Shown in pieces: positions 10,495 through 20,991 of a stretch of 64,000 nucleotides of DNA. The notes under the pieces were generated by a model. It saw nothing but the letters and a program-made list of their open reading frames with translations, was not told the DNA's origin and searched no databases. The stretch comes from Ehretia macrophylla. Its lineage: Eukaryota > Streptophyta > Magnoliopsida > Boraginales > Ehretiaceae. How positions within the stretch are numbered: position 1 is the first letter of the stretch; each line of letters begins with the position of its first letter. The DNA lies in the NCBI GenBank assembly GCA_037974665.1, contig CM075778.1, forward strand, positions 22,386,001-22,450,000, written 5' to 3'. Made by a program: the position numbers and the translations under genes.

Positions 10495-11387
10495 CCTGGG
10501 TAAATTAGTAGGCCCACGGGCACCTTGATATACTTAGTATTATGAAATTAATCAAGGTCGAGCATTAGTATTGATCTCTTAAATTGACAACTCATGTTCA
10601 ACCCAACTTGCCCGAAAGGCAAGTAACATAATCTAATAAAAAGAACTTAAAAATGTTTAAGGCTACTGCATGCACCTTCAAGCCTACTATAATAATAAGA
10701 GATGACTCCTGGACTTTCAGGGCCTACCTTAATCATGATAAAGGAGTCCTAGACCCTTTGAGCCTACCATAATCATAAGAGAGTAGTCTTAAACCTTCCG
10801 TGCCTAGCTTAATCATAAGAGAGGAGTCCTAGACCTTCTAAGCCTACCATAATAATAAAGAGATGAGTCATAAACCCTCTATGCCTACCATAATAATAAA
10901 GAGATGAGTCCTAGACCCTCTGTGCCTACCATAATCATAAGAGAGGATCCTAGACTCTCCGTGCCTACCATAATCATTAGAGATAAGTCCCAATCCCTCC
11001 AAGCCTACCCTAATTAATAAATGGTGATGCCAAGATTCTCTGATCCTATCGTGACAGTATGAGGGGCTTAGACCCTACAAGTCTAGCCTCATGGCCAGCA
11101 TTGGGCCCACGACGTTTTGTCAGTTGTCATAGAAAGGGTACATAACCTTCTAAAATAGTCCAATCAAAAACTTTATGAGCCTTCAAGCCTACTTCTCAAA
11201 AGAGACAAGTATTGACATTACAAGATAAAGCATGAGTGCTTAATGTAAAGACAAGAGGCATAAAAAAAGTGTCACATGCATAAAAAAAGTATCAAAGACC
11301 AAAGGGTTGCCATCGTGTGCACGCACTAAATACATAAGGCAAAAGTACAAAAAGCTAAAACGATGGATCTTCCTCAAGCAGCCCAGT
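10495..11387 (+). other. Probable 3' untranslated region of the Tat element
   Basis: Non-coding DNA lies between the composite insertion and the next LTR fragment. It holds a 40-bp tandem array and further degenerate words of the same kind (GCCTAC, AGACC). Tat-clade elements are known to carry long untranslated 3' regions with tandem repeats between integrase and LTR, and the position fits. No LTR start of the Tat element was recognised. Confidence 0.5.
10682..11040 (+). repeat. Tandem array, 40-bp unit, about nine copies
   Basis: Eight consecutive units of 39-41 bases begin with GCCTAC or GCCTAG. They share the scheme GCCTACCATAATCATAAGAG, then GAGTCCTAGACC, then a variable end. A ninth degenerate copy starts near 11003. 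Units differ at a few positions each, so the array is not freshly amplified. Confidence 0.85.
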
Positions 11388-13261
11388 ATCACTCCCCAAC
11401 CTGACCCTACTTACGACCAGTTAGGATGTGGCGGAATTTCGGCAATATAACATTTGTAATATGGACAACAGGACTCTAAACCAATCCTTTATAAACATCA
11501 CACAACCAACTACAACTTCATCAACATACAACACAACCAATACTATTCATTAGCCAACCATTCAACATTCCAGCAACAAGACATATGCCTCTACCTCAAC
11601 AACATACATCTAGCTATAAAATACCCATACATAGCAGATATATTACTAGTCTAGCAACCTGATAATATTTCAAAAGAAAGACAACTAAACTAGCATTATA
11701 CCATTTGCTACCTTTAAGTTGAGTTATACAATACAATCTTAAAAGCTTTAAACATTACAACATGCTACATAATACATAACAACATAAAGAGCACTCCAAC
11801 ATAGACATCACGGATAAGACTCTTGCACATTGGACTCATCCACATACGGCTTGTTCTCAGCCTCCTGAGGTATGTACCCAAGGTCCGACTCAGTTACACT
11901 TGAAAGTTAACAAAAAGGATAAGCTTATACAATACAAAGCTCAGAGAGGGTTCAATAGGATGTTTTGGAAACACTTTCTTTACCACTTGGGAAAACACCC
12001 TAGTAACAATAACACACATTAAACATCAATAACAATTCAATTAACAACACTAGTACCCATACAATAGAGAAATGATACTCTAGTTGATATAGCTCCATAC
12101 GCCATCACGATCTCAACCAACTTCTTATAACGCCCATTGATACATTCCGAAAGTACCTCAACTAGCCCCACACTCCATGATCATTCTTCGACTACATGAG
12201 ATAGGGGTAACACTTGATAGTTATGCCGACAACCTGGCAAGCCCAATACCGCCCGAGGTAACACAACATTACCATGGTTCACAATAGACAACACTTAACA
12301 TTTAATATTTCGAGAGAACAACAAGGTAGGTCGTCTCCCAGCACCTCAACATTCAATAATTCAATTAAACAACAAAGACACCCAAGTTAGATGACAAAGT
12401 AGGGCACCCAACTCAACACACACTTTAACATGCATCCAAACCCGAGCCTACTCAACACCAACCCAAGTATCAACTACATAAACAACACCAAACACTTAAA
12501 GACAACACTTAGACATTTCAAAGAATGACTACCCAATATTCTAAACAATATAACTAACAATCTAGTAATCAAACAACCCCCGAACCTTTTCCTACCACTC
12601 AACCACTCAAGCAACTACATTAACCCCTTCGGAAACCAACCAAAAGCCACCTAAAACAAGCCCAACAAGTCAAAAATGGCAATGTACACTAGGCTGATTT
12701 TTTTTTGACTTTTGCTATGGCATTCAAATTAAAAATTTGGCATTATAACATTACTATACAATAATTGACAAGCCTATAGAAGCAACTACCATCCAATTTC
12801 AACTACTACAACTACATTTATTCAAATATAAGCCAAATTATCAACTTAAATACCTGAAAAATAAAAATACATGCTACTACCGTTAATACACTAAGTTGGT
12901 CCTTATCATCTACTTAGCAATAATTTAACATTAATTTAACAAAATAACAGCTACAAATGCATCAACTAAAAATTGACACAATCTTTAAAAAAAAGGTTAT
13001 AGTTTTTCCCTCACCTTTGATGCAAAGTAATGGTAGAAATAGGTTGAACAAGTGCCCAACAAGCAAAATCTAGCCCGGAATGAAAAGATTTGGCCTAGAA
13101 AAAATTTTTGCTTTAAAAATTTTCTTCAAAACCTAAGCTAAAATGGTGTCTTCTTCTTCTCTAAGGTGGACAGCCAACTAGGTGAGATTTTGTGGTGTTT
13201 TGCAAGTTATTTTATGTATTGTGTATGTATATAAACTAATATAATGCTAAGTCAACAAAAA
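11388..13261 (-). repeat. Truncated Tekay-type LTR fragment
   Basis: The plus strand starts with a decayed form of the LTR end (TATCACTCCCCAACCTGACC, compare TGTCACGCCCCAACATGACC at 47544). It continues collinear with the minus-strand LTR at 47544-50065 through the same AAC/ACA-rich stretch and the CTCACCTTTGATGC block (near 13012; compare 49313). It lacks the U3 end and stops near the TATA region, where pararetrovirus sequence takes over at about 13262. About 1.9 kb of an expected 2.5 kb remain. Confidence 0.7.
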
Positions 13262-13383
13262 ATATTGATGTAAATGGAAGTACTGTGTTACATGAGGTTG
13301 TACAATAGTACTATGTACAAAGAGATAGAATTCTTTTTCCTTTCTTCTCTTTTTCTCCTCCTTTTTTTCTCCTATTTTTTTTC
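13262..13383 (-). repeat. Pararetrovirus leader fragment with polypurine stretch
   Basis: On the minus strand this is a long purine tract followed by TCTCTTTGTACATAGTACTA and the words seen in the leader at 28290-28350. The same combination occurs on the plus strand at 29280-29420. It lies here in opposite orientation to the reverse-transcriptase fragment that follows, so the junction at 13384 is a rearrangement. Confidence 0.6.
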
Positions 13384-14059
13384 TTTTGGGAAAATCACTC
13401 CTATCCAAAGAACACTTGATTTTGCAGAAAAATTTCTAGACATTCTGTGAGAAAAATCACAGTTGCAGAGATTTTTAGGATCTCTAAACTATGTGGCAGA
13501 ATTCTTCCCTGGCATTTACCATATTTGTAAACCCTTATTTGAACGTCTCAATAAGAACCCTCAAGCTTGGTTTGACATCCACACCAAGACTGTTCAAGAG
13601 ATTAAGAGACAAGTTAAGGTTTCACTAGTTTTGACTTTATGTCAACCAGAAGCCCCAAAGATAGTTCAGACGGATGCTTCTGAATTAGGATTTGGAGGTA
13701 TTTTAAAACAAATCATTGAAGGGAAAGAACACATTGTTCGATTCCATTCAAAAACATGGGATAAAGCCCAACATAACTATTCAACAATAAAAAAAGAAAT
13801 TTTGTCCATTGTCAAATGTGTTTTAAAATTTCAAGATGATTTGTTGAACCATAAATTTACAGTTAAAGTTGATAGTAAATCAGCAAAAGATGTACTAACC
13901 AAGGATGTTAAAAACATTGCATCCAAACATATTTTTGCCATACGGCAAGCTATTCTTTCAATTTTTGATTTTGACATAGAGTATATCAAGGGAGAGGATA
14001 ATTTCATCCCTGATTTTCTAACCAGAGAATTTTTAATAGGCCACGTGCCTAGCACATAG
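13384..14059 (+). pseudogene. Pararetrovirus reverse transcriptase end and RNase H remnant
   Basis: The reading frame 13463-14059 starts with the connection segment (RFLGSLNYVAEFFPGI), then I-V-Q-T-D-A-S-E-L-G-F-GG (start of RNase H), the H-Y-S-T-I-K-K-E-I block and closes with YIKGEDNFIPDFLTREF. These are the caulimovirid RT-RNase H signatures. The same segment occurs at 23576-24172 (minus), 32850-33443 and 46590-47180, closely similar. Confidence 0.8.
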
Positions 14060-14232
14060 GATTCCTCCAAAAATACCAAATTTGTTTTCTTGTACAGGCA
14101 ATAGAGGCGGACACCAGAAATTATTTAGAGAATTTATTTGGATTCATTTCAAGTCCACCGCATCAGCTAGATTGAAATGCAGTTTTAGATCCAGAAGTAG
14201 AATTGATAACATTTCAATTCCGTATTTCTTTC

Positions 14233-14260
14233 TTTATATATTGATTCTAACCATTTGCAG
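14233..14260 (+). promoter_or_regulatory. TATA-like box plus 3' splice-site motif before the last pararetrovirus ORF
   Basis: TTTATATATT (14233-14242) is followed by CTAAC and TTTGCAG (14247-14260), a good plant branch point and acceptor, about 35 bases before the ATG at 14295. The same pair recurs at 17417, 33626 and 47351, and as complement at 23394-23403. Caulimovirids are known to use internal promoters and splicing for downstream ORFs. Which applies here is open. Confidence 0.5.
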
Positions 14261-14294
14261 GATTGATCATCTCTCATTCCTGACTTAGCAAGCA

Positions 14295-14490
14295 ATGGCA
14301 CCAAAGAAAGACAAAGGCAAAGCAAAGAGCTTCGACATCAGCTCTTATGCCCAAAAAGATTCATCATCAATAGCTCCAGCACAGTCATTAACCCCTGTAA
14401 AGTTTGAAGCTAAACAGATAACCTATACACCATATTCTACCCAGTCACCCCTAAGTAGAAACCTCACAATTGTAGGGGCATTGACCGTGC
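14295..14490 (+). pseudogene. Start of the last pararetrovirus ORF, joined to coat-protein sequence
   Basis: The frame starts with the lysine-rich MAPKKDKGKAKSFDISSYAQ shared by the copies at 17480, 33688 and 47413. Near 14490 it passes into sequence that in the copy at 30386 belongs to the coat-protein region. This is a junction between two partial viral copies. Function of the ORF product is unknown. Confidence 0.65.
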
Positions 14491-16660
14491 AGAAACAAGT
14501 TCAGAATATTAAAGATATTCTTGAAAAATAGATTTCGGTCTCTATAACCCCAGTTAATATAGAAGAATCAATCTAGAAGTCAATAGTGAAACAGACCCCT
14601 GTTCCTTTGACAAAATCATTTGATTCTCTTAAATTAACCAGTTCAAAGGTTAAACCAGAATCTCCAATCAAGGTTTTACTTTTCAAAATATCCAGTTTTA
14701 TTCCACATTTGGAATCCACAGAACAGAAGAATAATAAGCTTCTTCAAGAACTGATTTCCAGAGCGAAGAAATCAGAACCTTCATCGAGCCAACTGGCTCT
14801 TCAGGTTTTAAAACAGTCAGACAATAATTCTAATTGCGAGTCCTCATCTTCTCAGAATTTCGTAGGGGATAAGGTTATCAATATCAATAGAATTTCTTTT
14901 CCTGATACAAAGAATTTCTATCCTAGACCTTCACCCTCAAATCTTCAAATTGAAGAACTCCATTCTCAGAGAGCCTATTCAGGCACTCAAGTTTATGAAT
15001 GGAACATTGATGGTATGACAGAATACCAAATCCTTAATGTTACCAAACAGATGATCATTTATAAACAAGCTGTTTCAGAACGAGCAGCCACGAGAAATAT
15101 CATTCTTGGCTTCAATGGCCAACTCAAAGGATGGTGGGATGATCACCACAATGAGGCCACCAAGGACAACATCCATAACATGGTAAAAACCAATGAGAAT
15201 GGTGAACCCATTCTTAATGATCATGGTCAGACAGAGTCATGTGCTCTATCAGCCTTAGTCTACGACATCACCTACCATTTCATAGGTGATCCCATAGTTT
15301 ATCAGGAATGCATATCTGAAATCCTTCAAAACCTCAGATGTCGTACTCTCCAAGACTTTTGATGGTATAAGGATGCATTTCTTAGTAAATTATACCAAAG
15401 ATCTGACAACAACACCAGTTATTGGAAAGAAAGATTTTTATCTGGACTTCCAAAGTTGTTTGTCAGCAAGTGAAGGATGCCCTCTCACTTGAATTCCCAG
15501 GATTAGATTACGATCTAATGACATACAAAGATATTATCTCCCATATTAACAAGACTGCTTTGAAGATTTTCACTAATCTTCATTTCAAAGCAGAATTGAA
15601 AAAATAGTGTTCTAGAAAAGAATTAGGAAATTGGTGTGAACAGTATAATATGTAAAATATTCGACCATCCCATACTCAGAAAACACACAAATCCAGACTT
15701 TTCTCCAGAAAATACAAGAGTCATTACAAAACTCTTGGATAGAATTATAAGAAACAGTATGACAGTAAACCATACAGTAAAAAGAAACATTACCAGAAGT
15801 TTCTACAACGAAATTGGAAACCAAAACATGATAAAAATAGTAACAAACAACATAAATCCACAGGCTGTTATTAATGTGATAAACCAGGACACTTTGCAAA
15901 AGATTGCAGAGTCAGATCACTAATTCAATCATTAGAATTAGATGAAGCTACAAAGGGCAAAATTCTACAGTCCATAGATGATCTTGAATCATCATCCAAT
16001 TCTTCTTCAAAATACTCTGATGAAGATAACATCAATCAGATAGGAACAGACTACTATTCCAGTAGTTCATCCAATTCTGACCCAGAATGTGCATGTCCTA
16101 GCAAATGGGCGTGTTTCTGCCAGAAAGAACTCAACGTCCTCACAGATTCTCATAGTCTTATGATCGATATGATCTGTAAGATTAATGACCCAGAAGAAAA
16201 GCAAGCTTATTTTCTCAGACTCAAAGAACTTATGGATCAGAAAGAGGGAAATAAACCTCTATCCATAACACATCAGAATGAGACTAAGAATACAAATTAT
16301 TCTGACGTTCTCTCTCAATTCCAAAAGAAGAAATCCCAGCCAGTTGGAATCTCTGATCTCCAAAGAGAGATCAATTAGTTGAAAGTTGAGATTCAACAAC
16401 TCAGACAAGAGCATGGTCAAGAGATTGATAATCTTAGAATCGACCATGAATACCTCCAGCAAGATGTTCTACTTCTTCGAGTAGAAAGTCATCTTGATCT
16501 TCAAGAGCATCCTCCCCAGGATGAACAACTTGATAAATAGACCAGATTGCCATTGGCAAAAAGATAGAAGAAACAAGTACTTATGTCCTTACAAAAGATT
16601 ACCTTAATCTTCTCAATAGAATCATGTACCATAAATGGTATGTTCAGTTAACCATCAGAG
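14490..16660 (+). pseudogene. Pararetrovirus coat-protein region with zinc knuckle
   Basis: Conserved coat-protein blocks are visible (YEWNIDGMTEYQILN, LKGWWDDHHNEATKDNI, ESCALSALVYDITYHFIGD). They are followed by a basic stretch and a CCHC zinc-knuckle region at about 15865-15912, with the P-G-H-F-A-K-D-C part clear. After that come a serine- and acid-rich region and a glutamine-rich, probably coiled-coil stretch near 16380-16530. The order matches caulimovirid coat protein. Many breaks. Confidence 0.75.
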
Positions 16661-17240
16661 TTAATGATTTCACATTTGAACCATTGCTCTATTAAACTCA
16701 GGTGCATATATGAACTGTATCCAAGAAGGTCTAATTCCTTCTAGATTCTTTGAAAAAACCAGAGAAAAGCTTTCCACAGCTGACTCTACCAGACTCCAGA
16801 TTTGGTACAAATTACCTAATGCACATGTGTGCAATCAAGGTGTTTGTTTTCCGACCAGCTTTGTGTTGATCAAATAGTTGAATTCCCAAGTCATTCTCGG
16901 GAATCCATTCCTTCAACAATTATTTCTCATGACTGTTACAGAATAAGGAATTTCTACCTATATTTTGGGTAAACCAATCCTATTCGAGTTTTATTATCCT
17001 TCACAACGAAGAGATATTAACTCAATCCAAAGAAAAGAAAACCAAATCAGTTTTCTTAAACAAGATATCCAAAGTCTCAAAATTAATAAGCAGACTGCTA
17101 AACAACAAAAGCCCATTAAAGTCTGTTTAAAGCTTCCTACAACCTTTTGGGCTAGGATAATAGAGTATATCAAGGGAAATGATAATTTCATCCCTGATTT
17201 TCTAACTAAAGAATTTCTAACAGGCCATGTGCCTATCACA
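16660..17240 (+). pseudogene. Pararetrovirus protease remnant running into the RNase H end
   Basis: The aspartic-protease neighbourhood (N-S-G-A region near 16700, then a beta-rich stretch to about 16940) and the K-x-N-Q-I-S-F-L linker near 17040 precede a short piece of the RNase H end (YIKGNDNFIPDFLTKEF). The reverse transcriptase present in the other copies is not represented here. Broken fossil. Confidence 0.65.
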
Positions 17241-18345
17241 TAGGATTCCTCCGAGAATACCAATTTTGTTTTCTTGTACATGCAACAGAGGCGGACACCA
17301 AAAATTATTTAGAGAATTTATTTGGATTCATTTCAAGTCCACCGCATCAGCTAGATTGAAATGTAGTTTCAGATCTAGAATTAGAATTGATAACATTTCA
17401 ACTCTGTATTTCTTTCTTTATATATTGCTTCTAACCATTTTGCAGGATCAATCATCTCTCTTTCCTAACTTAGCAAGCAATGGCACCAAAGAAAGACAAA
17501 GGCAAAGCAAAGAGCTTCGACATCAGCTCTTATGCCCAGAAAGCTTCATCAGTAGTTCTACCAAAGTCATCAACCCCAGTAAAGGTTGAAGATAAACAGA
17601 TAGCCTATACAGCATATTCAACCCAGTCACCCCTAAGTAGAAACCTCACAGTTGTAGGGACATTGACCCCGCAGAAACAACTAACAGGTGTTCATGCAGG
17701 TTATGCAGGTACAACTCAAACTCCAGTCAGTAACAAGTTTTAGCCCCTTGTTACCAAACCAAAACCAGTTACCCCAACACCCAATGATTCATCTTCATAA
17801 CTTTACAGGAACGTCTTTGACCAGATTCTTGTAACAGAACCAGTACATTTCAAACAGAATCTAGACATTTTTGCCAATGAGTTTGCTTAGGCATTTCTCC
17901 ATCCCCAGTCAAACTATATTCTAGAAAACACATTTAAAAACCCAGAGTTATTATGAGGCCATTCTCATAGCAACAAAATCTATTGAGTTCACTCCTAACA
18001 ACAGTGATACCAAACTAGGCGAGAATAGCCATATTAAGGCCAAGCTTCAAATAATGATCACTCATGATCAATGGGGACAACCCCCGCACAGAACCAAACA
18101 GCTTCCAGTTGACGCTGTTTTCAGAGACTACATATTATGATTACATTTCAGCATGATACAAATGTTTCTTTCGGCAAAATGATAAGCATAACTTGTCATG
18201 GTTCTTTTTATTCAAATTCAGTTTTCCAGTAGAGGTCCCGAATTGGTTTATCCAATGGTGGGTGTCATATGGTCCCATTACAAATATTCTCCTAGAACTA
18301 GTTTTCAAAGTATTCCAGTATTTCACAGAAAATTGGCAGGCACCA
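17241..18345 (+). pseudogene. Last pararetrovirus ORF, left part, preceded by its control region
   Basis: The ATG is at 17480, again with the MAPKKDKGKAKSFDISSYAQ start. Further on there are tryptophan-rich words (a P-N-W-F-I-Q-W-W block near 18240) also present at 34450. TTTATATATT at 17417-17426 lies upstream. The region is cut at 18345 by the solo LTR and continues at 20561. The protein is not recognised. Florendovirus genomes have a second ORF of unknown function in this place. Confidence 0.6.
18341..18345. repeat. Target-site duplication CACCA, left copy
   Basis: CACCA precedes TGTAAGGACC at 18346 and is repeated at 20561-20565. The pararetrovirus copies at 34552 and 22476 have this site only once, which confirms the insertion. 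Confidence 0.9.
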
Positions 18346-19808
18346 TGTAAGGACCCCAACCTAGCCCTTCTCAAGACTAGGTCAAAGTCTGCGTTTACTT
18401 GTCATTGCGCTTTCATAACTTTCTATAAGAAGGAACAATAAATAAAGAATTATTCAATAACAAGCCTTTATACAATAATTCCCGTATAAAAGGGTGTTAC
18501 AACATATGAGATCCGATAACTACCCGGCTATCATACAAACTGAGGTTTCAACACAGCTACCCTTCTTTCCAAAATTAATACAACAAATTCTAACTTTACA
18601 ACTTGGATCCAACTATGATAGCAAGAGGCTTCGAGTAGGTAAACTTTCAAAGTCAATTTTCATTTCAAGCCTGCACTGGGGGGAGAAAAAATGGTGAGCT
18701 ATGGGGAATAACATATTGTGATAGAATAGAAGAGTTTTGAAAACATTTCTGGTTGGTCTCTTTTGCAAATCATGATGCAATTCACGTATGGTAGTATAAC
18801 AAACTGTCCATATAAGATATAATAACCAATAGAGATTACTAACATATTTGAATCACGTAACGACATGTAAATAACAAGCAGATTTCCTCCCCGAGGGTGG
18901 AGATAGCCAAGTGGGAGTACTTAATCATACCACGTTGCAAATGATACGTTTTGTTACGTACATGATGCTAGAGGTGGCTCCTACGGGCTCAAAAGGTGAC
19001 TCCCACCACTTTTGGGTATAGCACTTTCTCTCGTATAGTAATTAGTTCCTGCCGTTGAGGTGGCCGGCCTCGAATTAATATCACAACTTCTTATATCTCC
19101 CAAGATGATACTCTGGATTGTATCCAAAATCTACAACCCAACTCTCCGAGGGTGGAAGGCCAAGCGAGAAAGGGACTAGGACCACGATAGTCACGGGATC
19201 ACTAGCAAGCCCTATGCCGCCCGGCATTCATGAAACGCTATCGTGCCTGAGGTTGTAACCCCCAAGTACACACAAGCATGCACAAGTAGTCATAGAACAC
19301 ATAACAAATCATATGGGGATCAACTAAAGTGGTTGTCCTGGGCAAGTAATAAACATTTTCTTAGCAATCGAATAATAGCTATAACAAAACAATTTTCAAG
19401 TATAAATAGGGCATTATGTCAGCATGCAAAAAACATGTATAACATTTATGTAAATATTTGGGCAACATCTCTGCTTATCTTATGCTAAAACAATCAAATA
19501 AATCGAGCAATATATATTATCTAAGTCAACTCTAATTCAAATAAATAAACAATATTAATAAGCATGATATTTATCTCAGGCTAGAATATTAAAATAACAA
19601 ATCATGTTATAGACATTTAATAATCATATAAACATATAAGATGTTGTTTTTAATAAAATCTCATCACCTCAAAATGCCGAAAATTGGAAAAGATTCGGAC
19701 CCGTTTTGAAACTTTCAGAAAGTTAACTAAATTAAATCGATATAATTTAGCGAAATCGGATCAGAGAAACATGTCTGTCTATTTGATTTCAGGGGGTCAA
19801 GTGACCCC

Positions 19809-19817
19809 TTTATATAG
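19809..19817 (-). promoter_or_regulatory. TATA box of the solo LTR
   Basis: The minus strand reads CTATATAAA about 26 bases downstream of the G-box array. A start site near 19780 would give a U3 of about 780 bases and an R/U5 of about 1430 bases. Confidence 0.65.
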
Positions 19818-19842
19818 TTTTTCAAAGTTGATGCATGCGGGA

Positions 19843-20020
19843 CACGTGTCCCGCTACGTATCTCACATGCGTGGCACGTCCACGCATGTGTGACACGTGT
19901 TTCCCTTACGTGTCACGCATGCGTGGCATGTCCACGCATGTGTGACACGTGTCCCTCCACGTGTCTCACATGCGTGGCACGTCCACGCATGTATGACACG
20001 TGTCCTGAGACACGTGTCAC
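19843..20020 (-). repeat. G-box minisatellite, three 51-52-bp units plus a partial copy
   Basis: Units start with CACGTG at 19843, 19894 and 19946, and a partial unit starts at 19997. Six CACGTG hexamers occur (19843, 19894, 19946, 19958, 19997, 20011) together with further ACGTG words. Each unit also holds an inverted repeat, CATGCGTGG ... CCACGCATG, with 9-base arms and a 5-base centre. CACGTG is the plant G-box bound by bZIP, bHLH and PIF factors. Confidence 0.85.
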
Positions 20021-20560
20021 TCCCCGAGAGTGACACCAAAGTTTCGTGTTTTTGCCTATTTCGCATATAGATGTCCCGATTATCGTATTTTCGCGCCGGG
20101 ATGTAATTTTGCCAAACTTTGCTATTAAGTAGTACAAGTTAAAAGAAACCCAATGGCGTATGTCCTTTTTCGCGGCGGGATCCCGATTTTTCTATAATTG
20201 GCCTCGAAGTTAAACCCTTTTTCCGGACCAAAAATCCCTAAATTCGGAAAAACAACCGAAATAGTTTGAAAACTTAAAGGAAATCACTCATACTCTTGTA
20301 AGCAGCTAAAAAGTTTTACTTAGTCACGATATAGGGCTTTACATCCCTGTAATGACTCTAAGCTTTATGTTAATTAATGTTATAGGAACACATAATAATA
20401 TGTTACTATTAATCGTAATACCAATTGATTTTTAAATATTAAGAAAATTAACTATAAATTAAATGCAGACAAATAATCACAAAGACATATTTTTCAAAAA
20501 TAACGAAAGAAATAAATATAAATAAATACTTGTAAATGCATGGTCAGGCTCGGTATTACA

Positions 20561-20991
20561 CACCAGATCATCTTGCCTACCTACCTTCATTTTTTGTGTT
20601 CTACAAAATTTTCTTTGTAACATGGATTTTTAAATCAGAATTTACATTCAAACAAACATCTTTCGAAAACCAGCAAATAATATCAGTTTTCGGAAGAAAC
20701 CACATGGTCAAATGGTGGGATAAGATGAACAACAGTTCCTGTTCAACTCTCAAAGTCCAGTCTTGGCTTGAAGCCAACCAAAAATAGAAGAAGAAGATTC
20801 AACCAGAACAACAGGAGTTTCTCTCCTTCAAGAGTCATCTTCAGACACAACTCGCAGCTGCTACTAGTTTCGATGAGATGTAGGCCATCATGCTGCAACT
20901 CAAAGAACTTTCCTCAGATCAGGCATCAGTATCGACAGACTATGCTGACAACAATGAAGATGATTGTCACGACATTTTTACAACAGTGTAA
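20561..20991 (+). pseudogene. Last pararetrovirus ORF, right part
   Basis: After the CACCA duplication the ORF resumes with aromatic-rich sequence and a MVKWWDKMNNSS block. It then runs through a lysine/glutamine-rich stretch, a probable coiled coil (SFDEMQAIMLQLKEL) and an acidic tail ending at 20991. The same end is present at 34800-34870 and, as complement, near 22040 and 36530. Role unknown. Confidence 0.6.

Larger units (their letters stand above)
1..11387 (+). mobile_element. Tat/Ogre/Retand-group Ty3/gypsy retrotransposon, decayed, no LTR in view
   Basis: Gag, aspartic protease, reverse transcriptase, RNase H and integrase traces occur in the normal gypsy order on the plus strand. The gag motifs (DPEDHL near the start, a W-S-S-S-P-x-GSI segment, IKQ-x-x-GE-x-L-R-E-F) and the protease end (Y-N-x-I-L-x-R, LRDVVSLYHQVMRFP) are those of the Tat clade. 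A 40-bp tandem array in the 3' untranslated part also fits this clade. The element starts left of the window. It is interrupted by a copia LTR (about 3566-7041) and by a composite Tekay-type insertion (7691-10489). Coding remnants carry many breaks, well over a dozen, so the copy is old. No own LTR is identified. Its right limit is set only by the LTR fragment that begins at 11388. Confidence 0.8.
18346..20560 (-). mobile_element. Solo LTR, 2215 bp, Ty3/gypsy (Tekay-like)
   Basis: Ends are TG...CA: TGTAAGGACCCC at the left and GGCTCGGTATTACA at the right, with a perfect 5-bp duplication CACCA. No internal region remains, so it is the product of LTR-LTR recombination. The minus-strand start (TGTAATACCGAGCCTGACCATGC) resembles the start of the Tekay-type LTRs in this window (compare TGTGACGCCCGGGTTTTAGC), and a TATA box with upstream enhancer array fixes the orientation as minus. 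The GC-rich block near 19060-19260 also has counterparts in the other LTRs. Confidence 0.85.

Noticed and set aside
10682-11040. Possible CRISPR array
   Set aside because: Units are contiguous with no unique spacers, in a plant retrotransposon context. It is an ordinary tandem repeat.
14082-14288. Short frame conserved in four pararetrovirus copies (also 17227-17589, 33466-33681, 47161-47406)
   Set aside because: It overlaps the TATA/acceptor region between RNase H and the last ORF. The copies are too similar for conservation to be evidence of coding, and the composition is not protein-like.
19863-20137. Open frames on the minus strand across the G-box array
   Set aside because: They are produced by the tandem repeat itself; the repetitive residues reflect the 51-52-bp unit.
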